Shown here: positions 20,083 to 32,196 of the stretch, one piece after another
How positions within the stretch are numbered: the first letter of the stretch is position 1
Layout of the letters: the number at the start of each line of letters is the position of its first letter
Source of the DNA: Furcasterigmium furcatum
Lineage: Eukaryota; Ascomycota; Sordariomycetes; Glomerellales; Plectosphaerellaceae
Reading direction: 5' to 3'
Length of the DNA: 64,000 nt
Assembly: GCA_001599815.1 (NCBI GenBank)
Contig: BCIA01000006.1
Coordinates: 1,738,961 to 1,802,960, forward strand
Made by a program: the position numbers and the translations under genes
The notes under the pieces: model-generated
What the model saw: only the letters and a program-made list of their open reading frames with translations
Told to the model about the DNA's origin: nothing
The model's database searches: none

Positions 20083-22829
20083 GACGCAAAACTCCCGACA
20101 CAACCAGAAGAAGACGTGAATATGAACTTGGGGATAACGTACTAGGGAAATCTGGGCGTGGTTTGGGAATTGCTGATGTAGGCCATTGTGAAGGATAGAG
20201 TAGAGGAAGCGTAGGAGTGTTCGTGAGGTGTTAGACTGTTTGATGACAAGAGATGATCCTGGGCAGCAACCAGAGAAGAGGATCCGCGACTGTTACTGTT
20301 ACTGTGACTGTGATCCGAAGCTCTCTGTGTTGTAAGTCAGGCAAGAAGAACCTGTGCCAAGAGGGGAGGGGACACCTACTTTATAGTTACCTGTTCGACG
20401 TGAAATTGGCATCCGTGGATATGGTTCTTCTTCCACGGGAAACTCACTTGCATTAAAGTTTCTAGAAATTCACACTTCGTGGGGAGCCATAGTATGGAAT
20501 AATAGGTGAGTAGAAGTCACATCTATCTCCGAAGGGGCAGCCGGCGAGTCTAATTGTAAATACACCACAATGGCCGAGCTTCATTTGCAACGGGCCTGGA
20601 TGAGGGAAAGCCACATCACGGGGACAGCGGCAACCAAGTAGCTCTAATGAACGAGTAGGTGACTCCCGCGCGATGGAATATCACAATAGATCCCCTGGGC
20701 GAAGAGTCTTGACGTGTTCTATTACCAGTGCCGCCTGGTATTTCGGAAGGTTTACCTGACAATGGTCCATGTTGGTCCTAACTGGGCACCCGGTGTGCCA
20801 CTTTCCATTCTTCTCGTGCCCACCTCCCTTGTCGATGTAGGTAGGAAAGGCAAAGCAAGTAGCAAGTCTCATTTACACCACGTTCTCGGTTACCGAGGTA
20901 GGTAGGTAGTGAAGTCCAAGGATGTTTTGCAGCCGTGGGATGCAGCCCGTCCACCTATTTTCGCAGCGGATGTCGGGAGTTTAGGTAGCCCAGTGCTATG
21001 CTCGCAGTTCGCCCAACATCCACATCGACTGAATCTTTCTAAAGAGAATATGAAGCATATAGCATCTCTCGAGACCCATCCATGTCGGTCGAAAACAGCC
21101 TTCCACCGTGCCCAAGTTCCTGCTCCTCCTCATGTCTCTTCTCGATCAATTGATTACACGGGAACGAGCCAGACCAGATGTTGTCCAGGCCGCCGTCCAG
21201 CCGACGACCAGTCCAGCCTCGGCGCCACGTACTTATTCTTTTCCCTGCACGTCTAGCACCCGGTTCTGGCTTACACCTCCTGTTTGCCATCCTGGATGAA
21301 GTTGGTACAACTTTGGAAAACATCATGCTATTCTGCACTATTGACTTTTAGGAATACCTTGCCCGTAAGGTCTGAAGCAAGTATCGATCTATCCGGCATC
21401 ACTCACCGTTATATGCATTTATAGGGTGTGGATATCCTGAATGAGCATCTGTGTCTCTGTGTTAGTCATCCAGGGGCAACTCTTGTGGAATGTTGGGGTC
21501 GGTTTCAGCACTGACTTGCTCCAGGGCGAGCCTCACAACCTCGTCGAGCAGAGGCTGAGCTGAGAGACTGCTCGAGCATAAAGGAGAGGCAGAGCGCATG
21601 AAACGGCCCGGGCCCCAGTGCACGCGGCTCCATCTCGAAACGATGCTGCCGAGAGGATCGTTCCCCACAGCATGATCCACGGATAGGGGCCTTGGGGCAT
21701 CGTCCATCTTCAAAAGTGGGAGGCGGGTTGGCGGGTTGGCGGGTTGGCTGGCGGACAGACGGGCGCTAGGGATTGGGTGCTGCAGCTTGACCACCTGCTG
21801 GGGCTGTCTGACCAAGGGCAGCCCAGGCAAGTACCGCGGGCTCCCCGCAATCTGTTACACTTTTGCGACGGAAACGGGCACATTCTCTAACAGCGCCTGC
21901 ATTCCACAGTGTACCGCACAGACTGACGATAGCGGCGGCCACCGCATTCCCTGACGGGCAGGGACAGCACAGGCCCCCTGCAGCTTCCAGGTCTCCCTCC
22001 GCATCCAGCGGGAACTGAGGTGCTCGCTCTTGCTTTTCCATCTCACTCACCTGCGAGACATTGGCCCTCGTCACAATTTATCTCTTCGGTTCTTCTTCTC
22101 GCTGCCTGTATTGAAATATTGACTTCCAATTTATCGCGGACGCAAAACTCATTTTAGCCCGCGTCGCAAGCACTCCTCGGCCGGCTGCCTATGGACGGTT
22201 CCCCCCTCGACTTCGAGAATCCTGTGATCCCGTCCTCCAGCGCTGCGGGCCCAATCCAGGCTGGACCCAAGTCTCCCATCCATAATAAGGTATCCATCTG
22301 CGAGGTACTTCCATCTGGCGCATCCTCGCAACCAATTCAGAGGTACCGCCGCCACCAAGCAGCGATAAAGGGACGTGGGTCCTCGTTCGTGCTGGGCCTC
22401 GACTCAGGTCCCACGCAACCACCGCCGCCGCCGCCCCCGACGGACGCCCCAGCCAAGTCGTCGTCTCCAACTCTAGTCGCCCGCGTCGGTCGGTCGTCCC
22501 AGTTTCAACCAACTCCGTCGTCCCTCACCTCACGTCAGACACCTTCGAGATCGATCCAACCCGCTCCGACTTGTCGTCTTGTTCTTTCCCTTTGTCCACC
22601 GTTTTGTCTTCTTCTCCGTCACCATACGACGACCATCGATTTCGACTCCCTCGCCTCGTCTCGCCGCCCATCCCTTGAGCATTGTTTAGCAGCGGGCGAA
22701 CCGCTCTTCTTGCGGCGGTGACGCCAGTCGTCTCCTCGATCCCGCCAAAACCCGACCCGACCGGTTTCGACGTCCTCCTCTCTCTCTCCCCTTCTCTCGC
22801 TTCCCTCTCCCGCAAAGACGACGCCCATC
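20083..22829. other. 2.7-kb divergent intergenic region
   Basis: It separates the CCCH gene from the Ssh4-like gene. It contains a hexamer-like CTGTTA/CTGTGA run at 20290-20314, (GTAG)3 at about 20896-20909, three perfect 8-bp repeats at 21723-21746, and a strongly CT-rich leader at 22740-22815. A 176-codon plus frame (22191-22721) lies in the probable leader and has no family motif. Confidence 0.55.
21723..21746. repeat. Three tandem copies of GCGGGTTG
   Basis: The octamer GCGGGTTG is repeated three times without change, followed by a degenerate GCTGGCGG. It lies in non-coding DNA. Confidence 0.85.
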
Positions 22830-24486
22830 ATGGCGCAGACATCTCCTTCCTCCGCCATTAATGGGGTCATCATCGGCCTCCTCTCCTCCTTCGGCTCCGC
22901 CATCCTCATCGCCCTCATATTCCTCGTCGTCTACTTCTTTCGTTTCACATCGAGCGGCCGCATCTTCCTCGATCGCATCGGCCGCCCCGGCGAATACGAC
23001 GATGAACAGGCCTTTGCCAGGGAAGAAGCAGAGGCCCTCGAGGCCATGGACGAAATGCAGCGCACAGAATACATGAGAGCCAAAGGTATGCTCCCGACAA
23101 ACCGCGACTCGTCGCTCGTTCCTTATCGCCACCCACGCACGCACGCTGACTGACATGCTCCTCCTCGCATCTAGCCTTCATCCAAGCAAACCCGCCAGAG
23201 TCCCTGCAGACGGACATTTCCCTATCCCAGTATCTCGCCATCCAGGAGAAGGGCGTCTCCGCCTGGGAGTTCGAGCCCGAGCTCGAGATTGCCAACTGCT
23301 TCGTCGAGGGCCGCACGGAGATTGAATTCTTCGACTCGGAATGCACAGTCCTCAGCAACCTGCCCGTCCCCAAGCAGAACGAGGTCTACTACTGGGAAGC
23401 CAAGATCTACGACAAGCCCGAAAACACACTGCTGAGCATCGGCATGGCCACCAAGCCGTACCCTCTCTTTAGGCTGCCAGGTATGCCTCCCCTCCACCCA
23501 CGTCCCGGCCTTGAGCTCGTCCTCTAACCCCCTTCCCAGGCTTCCATAAGTACTCGGTTGCCTACACATCGACCGGCCATCGACGATACAACCAGCCCTT
23601 CATCCCGACGACTTACGGCCCCCCTTTCGTTCAGGGTGACGTTATCGGCGTTGGCTACAGACCCCGGACCGGCACCCTTTTCTTCACGCGCAACGGCAAG
23701 AAGCTCGAGGATGTGGCGCATGGTCTCAAGTCCCAGAACTTCTTCCCGGCCGTTGGCGCAAACGGTCCCTGCATCGTGCATGTCAACTTTGGCCAGGCCG
23801 GCTTCGTCTTCATCGAGGCCAACGTCAAGAAGTGGGGTCTCGCTCCCATGACCGGCAGTCTCGCACCCCCGCCTCCCTACGGCTCTGAGCAGGGAGACAT
23901 TCTGCTCGAGGCAGGTCGCAAGGATGATTACTTGGGCAGCGCCCCCCACAGTCATTCCCACGGGTACTCGGTATCGGCCTCGCGGCACTCGACCGGCAAC
24001 CAAGGTCTCAACCCCCAGAGCGGCCACGGACGGACGAGAAGCGGCAACTTTAGGGTGTTGCCCCCAAGAAGTCCTGGGCCGGTTCGGAGCCCGACCGATA
24101 TCTCGCTGGCGCATTTTGTTCCCAGCGACGAGGGCGGTGAGCCGAGCAGCAGCGGTCAGCCAGAACGGAACGAAGACGCCGTTGGCCTGGGGATGCAAGA
24201 CGCCCTCAACCCGCCTCCCGATTACACGAGCCCCGAGGGATCAAACGCGGGGAGCCGACGGAACAGCTCAGACAGCGAGAACACCCCCTTAATCAGAGTC
24301 GTCAATCGAAGCCGTGGCAGCTCTGCCGCTGCCGTCGTAGCCGGGCCCTCGCACCCCCCGATACCCAGCTACAGCGATGCGGTTAGGGACGGCGCCGGTA
24401 GGGACGGAAGCACGAACAACAGCGGCAGCAACAGGCCAGGACTCGCCCGGCACTACTCCCGGTCGAGGTCCCAGAGCGCCATGTAA
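22830..24486 (+). CDS. SSH4: SPRY-domain endosomal Rsp5 adaptor (Ssh4/Ear1-like)
   Basis: Three exons (22830-23085, 23175-23480, 23540-24486) with introns of 89 and 59 nt, both phase 1, encode 502 residues. One N-terminal membrane segment at about 11-38 is followed by a SPRY domain at about 115-290 (VYYWEAKIYDKPENTLLSIG, FHKYSVAYTSTG, GDVIGVGYRPRTGTLFFTRN). The cytosolic tail carries two PPxY motifs, PPPY at 298-301 and PPDY at 413-416. That combination is diagnostic of yeast Ssh4 and Ear1, membrane adaptors that bring the HECT ubiquitin ligase Rsp5 to cargo at endosome and vacuole. The tail is otherwise disordered, with many SP and SR sites that could be phosphorylated. The start at 22830 places the membrane span close to the N-terminus, as in the family. 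The plus-strand leader is very CT-rich. Confidence 0.92.
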
Positions 24487-27442
24487 AGCGAGGAGCGTTG
24501 GGAGGTCCGGAGCTGATGGCCAGTCCGGTTGGACTGTTGCCTAGAAAGCGCATCGTGGCCGTTTCAAGGGTCATGGCATAGCGGGTTTGGAGTTGAGGGA
24601 AAGCTCTGGCTGGTAACTGGGGCAGTCGACACCCGCCGTCGGCCTTTATATCCCACTCGCACTCACACATACACACCTCGGCGTACACGGCGTTGGCGGA
24701 CTCCTCGTTTTTTATGTCTTGACACTTTGTATTTTGGGCTAGATGACATCGGGTCAGGGGATGGTCACGGATTGAAGCGAGGACGGGGATTTCGTCCAGC
24801 GGCATGATACCTCAAAAAGTCGTTATTGAATTGACGTCTTTTTCTCCTTTCGATCCCTTTGCGGCAGCATGGGTTTGCGTGACATGGAGTCCTCAGGCAG
24901 CGGCCGGCCAGGGGCTCACTCGACTTCCCCCCTTTCACACGAGGATCGCTTGGCTCACAACTAACTTCTTGTTTGTGACGGGGGTTATATGGAGAGGCGC
25001 GGGTAAGTTCCTGGGGTTGACGGCCACTCTAACTACTTTCTCTACTCTACATGGTATCGCTTCCCTCGCCTGGCTCTCTGACATCTTTCCAGGGAATCGG
25101 ATGCCACCAGTGCCCGTGGATCTGGGGCAGGCGCCACGGCCGTTGCATCCTTCCCGTCTGGGCAGAGCCATGAGCCAGACTGCCGTGCCACAACGGTCAA
25201 ACGGTCGAACTCGTGAAGCTTCTCGAACCCCCTTTCGCAACGTGCTGCCGTCTCCCCACGGAAATCCCCGTCAATCACAGGCCTGCGCTGCGAGGCCGCG
25301 CTGACAACGATAACCGCAGGACAGGTACGGCGGGGAGGTTATATGTCATGGAATGTCACAGTGTCATGGTTGCGTTTTGGGTTCCGCCACGGCGGGGATG
25401 AGCGGGGACGAGGCGAAGGGCCAGACCGGATCCCCAGCAGCCGCACCTGTCCTGGGAGTGCATCGCCGACTTTGCTGATATGACTCTGATGGCTCGGGGT
25501 TGCCGCGACGAAGCTTCAGGGGCAAGGCCGGTTGGGGTTCCTCTCCAGCGATGTGCAACACGTATGTGGCCGCTTCACGGAGCACGACACATTTGCTGAT
25601 GGGATGCCGGGCCCAAGTGGCGGAGGATTTGATGACGCGTAAGGAGACCCTCAGATCGTAGAGATGGCGCGAGCAGCCTATTCAGGCACCGGGGTCAAGT
25701 CTCATGGCTTTCAGGGAGGCGCCTGCAATGTTCTGAGGAATGATAAGCGGATTTCGGTCTCGTGGCAGGCATGTCACTCGCAAAAGAGATACTTGGCGGG
25801 TTCAAGAGAGGTGTGAGTTCTTCGAACAGTGGAGTATGACAGGCGACTTACTGGCCTGGAAGCAGAGGCCGGTCAGCGCTGGAGCGGCCACGGTGAGCTC
25901 GGCGCTGGGTTCGAGGTTGGGGTTTTGCGAGAAGCCAGCCCTTGGGGATCAGGCAGGGGGGCACAGAGAACCTTTACACTGACGGGGACCAGAAACAGTC
26001 GAAGAGGGCCGCGGTCCTCCCCGTATCACTATGTATGCCACCACCTGCCCAATGAGAGACAAGGCACATGCAAACGCTGTCTTGACCTCCCGCAGCGATG
26101 GTGGCAGCGGAGCTCTTGACAACTTGACCATGGTTAGGAACACAACATTACCCAGAGGCAGACACTCGACCAGTGACGAGGAATAGATGAATTGGGGTCT
26201 AGCGTGCTGTTGCTACCTGTACTTTGTACTCGGCTTGGAGGCCACGGCAGGAGAGACATCCTCATCATTACCCCTATCTTTACTTACATTATGTCCAGCT
26301 CTAATGGCCAACACGTCGAGCTTCAACACAAATAGATCAAGTCAGGTCTGGAGTCGTCACAAGGAACAAATGTCCGAGGTAAAGTCCGCCCGTCCAGCGT
26401 CGGCCATCTTGTATTCAGGCAATTAGGTCCTCCGCGTCCTGTCCGGCTTCTTCCTCATTCTCACGCGGCCTTCCCCCGCTTCTTGTTCATGCTCTTCTCA
26501 TGCTGCACTTAATGCGCTGCCATGCCGGCGCGCTACAAAGATCTCCGGCATCTTCTCATGCCGTACATGGTGTGCATATGATCCCAGAGGATCCAGCCGC
26601 TCGAGCATATCGTACTGTTAAAAAGCCAAAAAAAGGGAGATAAAAATCAAAGCCGGTAAACGCCGCCCAATGCGTCGTGTGTAACCCAAAAACGCCGTGA
26701 ACGATGAATTCGAGACTGTGTGAACAGCCGCCGCTGTTGTGCTTCGGCCAGGACTGAGACCTGGCCGGCCAATGATGATTTCTTCGTAAATGAGCGTGAT
26801 CTATGCACCTCGGTGCTTTTGGTTGTCCGGACCCAGGTCGTTAAAAGTCGTTCAAGTAAAGGAGCGTGATTCTATACAAAATTATAGGTTGGGGTATCGC
26901 TGTTTCCGATTCAGGTCCGTAAGGAATGTCTAGTGGTTGGGTATCATAATGTGTGAAGGAGCGTCGTCAGATGTGTCATCCGTATTAGGTTGTAAAGGGT
27001 CGTCAGTAGTTGGAGTTGGTAAAGGAATGTCGTGGCGAAGAGCTCAAGGCTAGCTTGGCTGCTTGGGCCGTGTGTCGTCAAGGAGTGTGGCGTACATTGG
27101 CGCTGTGGCGGTTGAAAAAGCAGATATTAAATGATGTAATCGTAAAACGTTCAGTTCAGATGGTGGTATGTTGGCGACTCGGCCGCCGAGGAAGTTGGAG
27201 TTGCGGGATATCGCAAGGCCGGAACGGAGGTCGATGGCAGGGGTGACTCCGGCATCGGAAGCATGTTGAATTGGTCAGGCTGCTGCAGGAAGGGCGAAGG
27301 CATGCCAGGGACGAAGCTGGAGTCTCCCGGAGGGGGGTAGGTTGGAGAAGTGCTTGTGGGTGTGATCCTGGCCGTCGGTCAATCCCGGTGCTCCCAAGCT
27401 TATGTGTCACGCCGCTATCGTGGTGGTTGCAAGGACACAGGC
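24487..27442. other. 3-kb intergenic region, both flanking genes end here
   Basis: It lies between the stops of the Ssh4-like gene and the transcription factor. No frame here has family similarity. A loosely repeated GTAAANGAGCGTGATCT sequence occurs near 26786 and 26860, probably within the 3' flank of the transcription-factor gene. Confidence 0.5.
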
Positions 27443-29482
27443 CTAGTTCCACACGGGCTGGATGGGGGAGACAAACCCGCCGAAGTTGGTGTTGCCAGGG
27501 CCGCCGTACATGTTGAACGAATGCATGCCGTCCATGTCATACGACCCGTACTGATCCGCATCGAGGTACGGGGCGTCTTCGAAGGTAGACGAAGCCGGGC
27601 TGTACGCGGCGTAGCTGGGAGAAGGGACGCCAAGATACTGCGGGTTGGGGAACGGCGACGACAGGGTCAAGGGGCTGACGGCATTGGCAGGGACGCAGTC
27701 AGTGTTGAGCAGGTTCAACGACTCGTGGCTGTAGCTGAAGGACGGGGTGCCGTAGGGCATGCCAGCCTCTGTCACGACCACGCCGAGCTGATCGTTGGCA
27801 TAGAAGGTGGCTGCGCTGAACTGCGGGAATGACGGCGTGCGAGGCGGCTGGACAAAGCCCATGCGAGAGCGGAAGTCTGTCACCGTGGCAGTGGGAACCT
27901 CCATCAACGCCAAGGGAACGTCGGTCGAAGACGATGCACCCTGCTGGATGCTCTGCGAGTACAGCTGCCTGGCAATTTCCTCAACTGGCCGGATCGAAAG
28001 GCTGCCGAAATACGCAGCGCCAATCTCAGGGAACATGCGCTCCATGAGGAGGGCGACTGTGTAGTAGTGGGCGATGACTAGAAGGGCGCTCGGGGAGCCA
28101 GCCGTCTGCTGGAGCAGCATGACCGGCAGGTCGAACAGCCAGTTCCTGAGGGGACGGAGGCGCTCAAACTGTTGATCGATGGGCATGGTCGGGCTCACCT
28201 TGCGCGAGCCCTTGAGGAAGCCGGTCAACTGCTGGATCTCCTTGACGTTCTCCTTGTTCTGCTTGAGATGGACCTCGACCTTGTGTAGCTGCGCAAGCGT
28301 CTTGCTGTACACCTCAAGGTCCTCCTGGGAAAGCTGAGTGGGCTTGCGATCCGGGTTGGGCGAGGGTGGCGCAGTGGGAAACGTGCAGCTCTCGTTGATG
28401 AAGTCGATAAACTGAGACTCCTCCTTCCAGGGCTCCATAGCCTCGATGACCTGAGTTGACATGTTAGCAACGGTAGTCACTTCAAGGGGCAATCCAATAT
28501 ATGCTGCTTACCGTTGAGGTTCCCTGCATGAGCTGAACCCAGCTCCTCCTGTAAACCATGGTCAGTGACGGGGCCCCCGGGTCGGCTGCGTGCAGATTAT
28601 TGCTTACCAATCTGTGGCCTGCCAGGACAAGACGAGAGAGGCTGCCAGGATGGCATCGGATGACTCGCGAGAGAACTTGCTGATGGCCTCCTGGAGTCCG
28701 TTCAGAGCGATGCCACGGTGCTCGTAGGAGAGGTTGCCGACCACGGGACAGTCGGTGAGCGTAGCAATGTGCATGGCTGAAAAGGCGAGCAGGGCTTCCA
28801 TGACAAAACGATTGGTGGAGGCAATGTTGATGAGGCTGGGGGACTCGTCAGCATGGGAGGGACATGAGATGTGGCAGACCAGGCTGGGCGACACTTACGC
28901 AGGGATCTGACGAGTCCACAGGGTGAAGGAGTTGGCACCCATGGACTCAAGCTCGTTGCAGATGAAGGCGAGGTGGTAGATCAGGCGAAGATCGTCGACG
29001 GTGTACTGGCTAGGATCGGGCGTCGAGTAGATGGGGAGTCCAGGGAAAGGGAACATGCCGGTCTGCCTCCAATGGTCGATGTTTGCCATGATCTCAGGGG
29101 TCCACATCAGATCAGGCTTGTCCGGGGTGGCCGAGCGTCGGTCTTCAGGGACAGGCAGATCATTGTAGGGGCACCTGATCTTGTGCTTGGTGCAGTTGCG
29201 GCTGTTGACGTCAGTCAAGTCCAACTCAATCTAGTCTTGGGTTCAAGGGGGGCCGGAGCTGTCACTCACCACTGCGGGAAACTCTCATCGCAACGAATGT
29301 GTCGGCGCTTGCTTCGAGGTTGTTAGATTTGTGACAGCAGTCGAGGATCTTTCAACATACCAGGTCTCACATCCCTTGCGGGACTTGGTGTGGCTGAAAA
29401 ACTGTTAGGTGTCGTCACGCCAGGAATCGTTGAGGGAATGAGCATACCTGCGACGGGGAGGACCACCACCGGGACCAGCCAT
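27443..29482 (-). CDS. Zn2Cys6 fungal transcription factor
   Basis: Seven exons on the minus strand: 29482-29448, 29393-29361, 29311-29270, 29201-28899, 28835-28608, 28548-28512 and 28450-27443. They join to 561 residues, with introns of 49-68 nt. The zinc cluster is C20-x2-C23-x6-C30-x6-C37-x2-C40-x6-C47, preceded by SHTKSRKGC, a signature of the Upc2/Ecm22-like branch of Zn2Cys6 proteins. The middle (FVMEALLAFSAMHIATL, YEHRGIALNGLQ, SWQATDWRRSW) is the fungal-specific regulatory region and the C-terminus is Pro/Ser/Tyr-rich. It should be a nuclear DNA-binding regulator; targets cannot be read. Three introns cut the zinc cluster, two of them inside cysteine codons. The gene sits alone, with 3 kb downstream and 9.7 kb upstream free of genes. 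Confidence 0.92.
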
Positions 29483-29961
29483 CTTGAACTTGCGGGGTAG
29501 AAGAATCGAACGAAAGAACTGTGGCGGGGTCAATAAGACGCGCAAGGCAACCGGCATCATCAAGTGACTTACATGAAGTGTGCACACGGGCAAGCAGGCC
29601 GTCCGTGTGAGAGGTGTCAGCGAGGGTGGTGTCTTCAGGAAGACGAGGGTGAGGGCGTCGGATGTGACTGATGCAACGGCAGACGATGGGCCCGGTTGAT
29701 GCAGCTCTATCCTTCTCTGTTTGGTGCTTCACGTCGAGGTGCCAGGTAGAGGTGTTCCTTTCTCGATGGTGGTAGCGATCGTGAGTGTTTTCGATTTCCT
29801 TCTTCTCTTCTCTTCTCTTTTCTTGTTTTGCGTGGGTAGCGAGCGTGGTGGTGTGGTGTACTTGGTTCCTTCAGATCGTCATATCAGAACCCAGCGGATT
29901 GATTGGTTGGTGGTTCGAGGGCGTCTCCTTCCTGGATCCTGGTCGTTCCGAGGGTTGTAGA

Positions 29962-30031
29962 GTTGTTGTTATTGTTGTTGTTGTTGTCGTGTAGTCGATG
30001 GTGGTGGTGATGATGATGATGGCGATGATGG
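29962..30031. repeat. Trinucleotide microsatellites GTT and GAT/GGT
   Basis: A run of about eight GTT units (29962-29987, one interruption) is followed by GGTGGTGAT(GAT)n to 30031. It lies about 480-550 bp upstream of the transcription-factor ATG. A CTTCT-rich tract is at 29800-29824. Confidence 0.85.
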
Positions 30032-30447
30032 TCTAAGCCGCAGTGCTTGGGGTTACCCACGACGAGGCCGAGAGGGATGCAGAAAACGAAACGCTTAAGC
30101 GAATGACAGGAGTCAACGAGGACTTCCTAAGGGTGAGTAAGGGGAGCGAGTGTGGGTGGGAGAATGGGGGGCACAGCGAAGCTGTCGATGGTTTTTGGAG
30201 TTACGGTAGGTTGGGAGGGGTGGAAGGGTTCCTTGGAGGAGGGCTGGGGAGGGAGGCCAAAGTCTTATAACCAGACGAGGGTCCCAGCAACTGCTGAGAA
30301 GAGCGAGCGGAAGACATGGCAGCAATGACCCGGATGGGGTGAGACCGGGGGGTGGGTTGGCAGGTGCAGGTCAGTACGTAGTGAGGTGGTGGTGGGTGGG
30401 GAGGCAAAGGAACGAGTGGCGGACGAGCAAGACAAGAAAAGAAGTGC

Positions 30448-30465
30448 GCGCCGCCGCCGCCGCCC
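30448..30465. repeat. CGC trinucleotide run
   Basis: Five to six CGC units in non-coding DNA upstream of the transcription factor. Confidence 0.8.
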
Positions 30466-32138
30466 GAGAGCTGCTTCCTGTGGAGTGGGACTTCCTTGCC
30501 AATTGTCGATGGGTTGACCCTGACCCGCCAGCCGTCCGTCCATGCCGCCGTGGTCGGGTCGCTGCTGCCCTGTCTGGCGAGGTAGGCAGGTAGGGGGGGT
30601 GGGCGGTGGACGGTGGACGGGACAATTACCTAGGTGCAGCAGCAGTACTTGGGTCGCAGAGGTACATCCGAGGAACTTCGGTGCAGTGGGCGACCGACCG
30701 ACTGGGTGACTGACTGCCCGCACTTCCGCTGCGGGCACGGCGCCAGGGACGGCTCTAGCGCCTGGCCGGTAGGCGAGCGGCGGGCGGTGATCTGTCGGTG
30801 GTTGGTCATGCTCAACTCAACCGATCCATCCATCAATGAGGTGAGGAGAGATGTCACGCACGCACGCCGCCGCCGCCGTGGAAAGTCGTGGCATGCTCGC
30901 ATAAGGCCCCGTCAGCAGCACCTGCGCCGCCTCAGTTTTCGAGCGGTCCGATGCTGAGTGCGCGAGTGAGCAACACCGCCTCCGCCTCCATCCATGTCCC
31001 ATTCGAGCAGTCCCAACGCCTGTCTCAGGCTCTGGGCCCCGGTGGCCGTCGCTCTCCGATCGCTACGCTAGAGGTACCTAGGCAAGTACACAAGCACAAG
31101 TGCAGTGCAGAGTTCTCGCTGTTTCTTCCGCCCGTTCACCGAGGTAGGCCTTGTGTGTGTTGGCTGGCACCAAGCCGGGAACTTACCCTACAACAAAGTG
31201 GAAGGTGGCGATGCTGAGAAGAGATGGCGGGGTCCCGGTGCCAAACACGTCCTGCCTCCTGTGTGGATCTGACCAAGGGTTCCAGGTTAGGTGGCTTGGT
31301 TGGTTGGTGGCCGCCCCGGCCGGAGTTCCTCGGACCCAGAAGGGGCCCGGCATCCATCGTCGACGAGTTCCGCACTGCACTCCATGGCTGTAAGTGCTTG
31401 ATGCATGAGCGTACATACTTGTCCAGTACAGACAGAGCGCTCAATCCAGTCCGCACGAGCCAGCATGGATCCTCCGGCCATCAAGGGTTCGCATGACAGA
31501 GAATGCAAAACAATGCAGCGCTTGAATCGCCAGCATATAACACATGTCTGGTATTGACGCGTCATGAGCTGACTGACCGAGGCTGTGCAGCAGTTTGGGA
31601 GTGCAGCATCAGAAGCAACCGCCAACGGAATCCTCCCGCTGAACAAACTTTGCGACCTCTCCATGGAGCCAAGGCCGGCCCAAGCAACCGAGGAGCGCAT
31701 GGATACTTTTTATTATTCTTCCGTCCTCCGTCCAAAGATGCCTCGCACAGGGAGCTTCCCCACGGCAAGCCGCCCAGACAGGGAGATCCATTAGAATGGC
31801 GCGCTTGAACGCTTCGCCCGTCCTGGCCGAACTTTATGGACGCCTTACCGTCGAATCGGAACCTCCTCAGCGCACCAAGCCTCCAAGGCCAGCCACCAAG
31901 CACCCAGCTGTGCTTGTTTTCCTTTCCCCGAGCCCGGCGACTTCTGCTGCAAGGGAAAATCCTGTCCAAAGTGTAAATCATTTCCAGTACGCACGTCCGG
32001 CAGCATATGATTCACGGCCATCAATCCGTTACCGTCCGGTACCATCCGGCCCGGTCCACAGACCTCTCACAGCTGGATCTGGGATTTCTTGAGGCTGCGC
32101 TCGGCGTCACCTCAACCTGAAGGTGAGATACAAGCCCT

Positions 32139-32196
32139 GGTTGGTCGGTTGGTAGGTTTGTATGTAGGTTTGTTGGTACGAGTATGTATGTATGCA
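32139..32196. repeat. Degenerate GTTG/GTAT simple repeats
   Basis: GGTTGGTCGGTTGGTAGG, then TTTGTATG and GTATGTATGTATG units. It is low-complexity and non-coding. Confidence 0.7.

Noticed and set aside
22191..22721. 176-codon plus-strand frame before the Ssh4-like gene
   Set aside because: Probably leader sequence; Ser/Pro/Arg-rich and followed by a stop before the real start.
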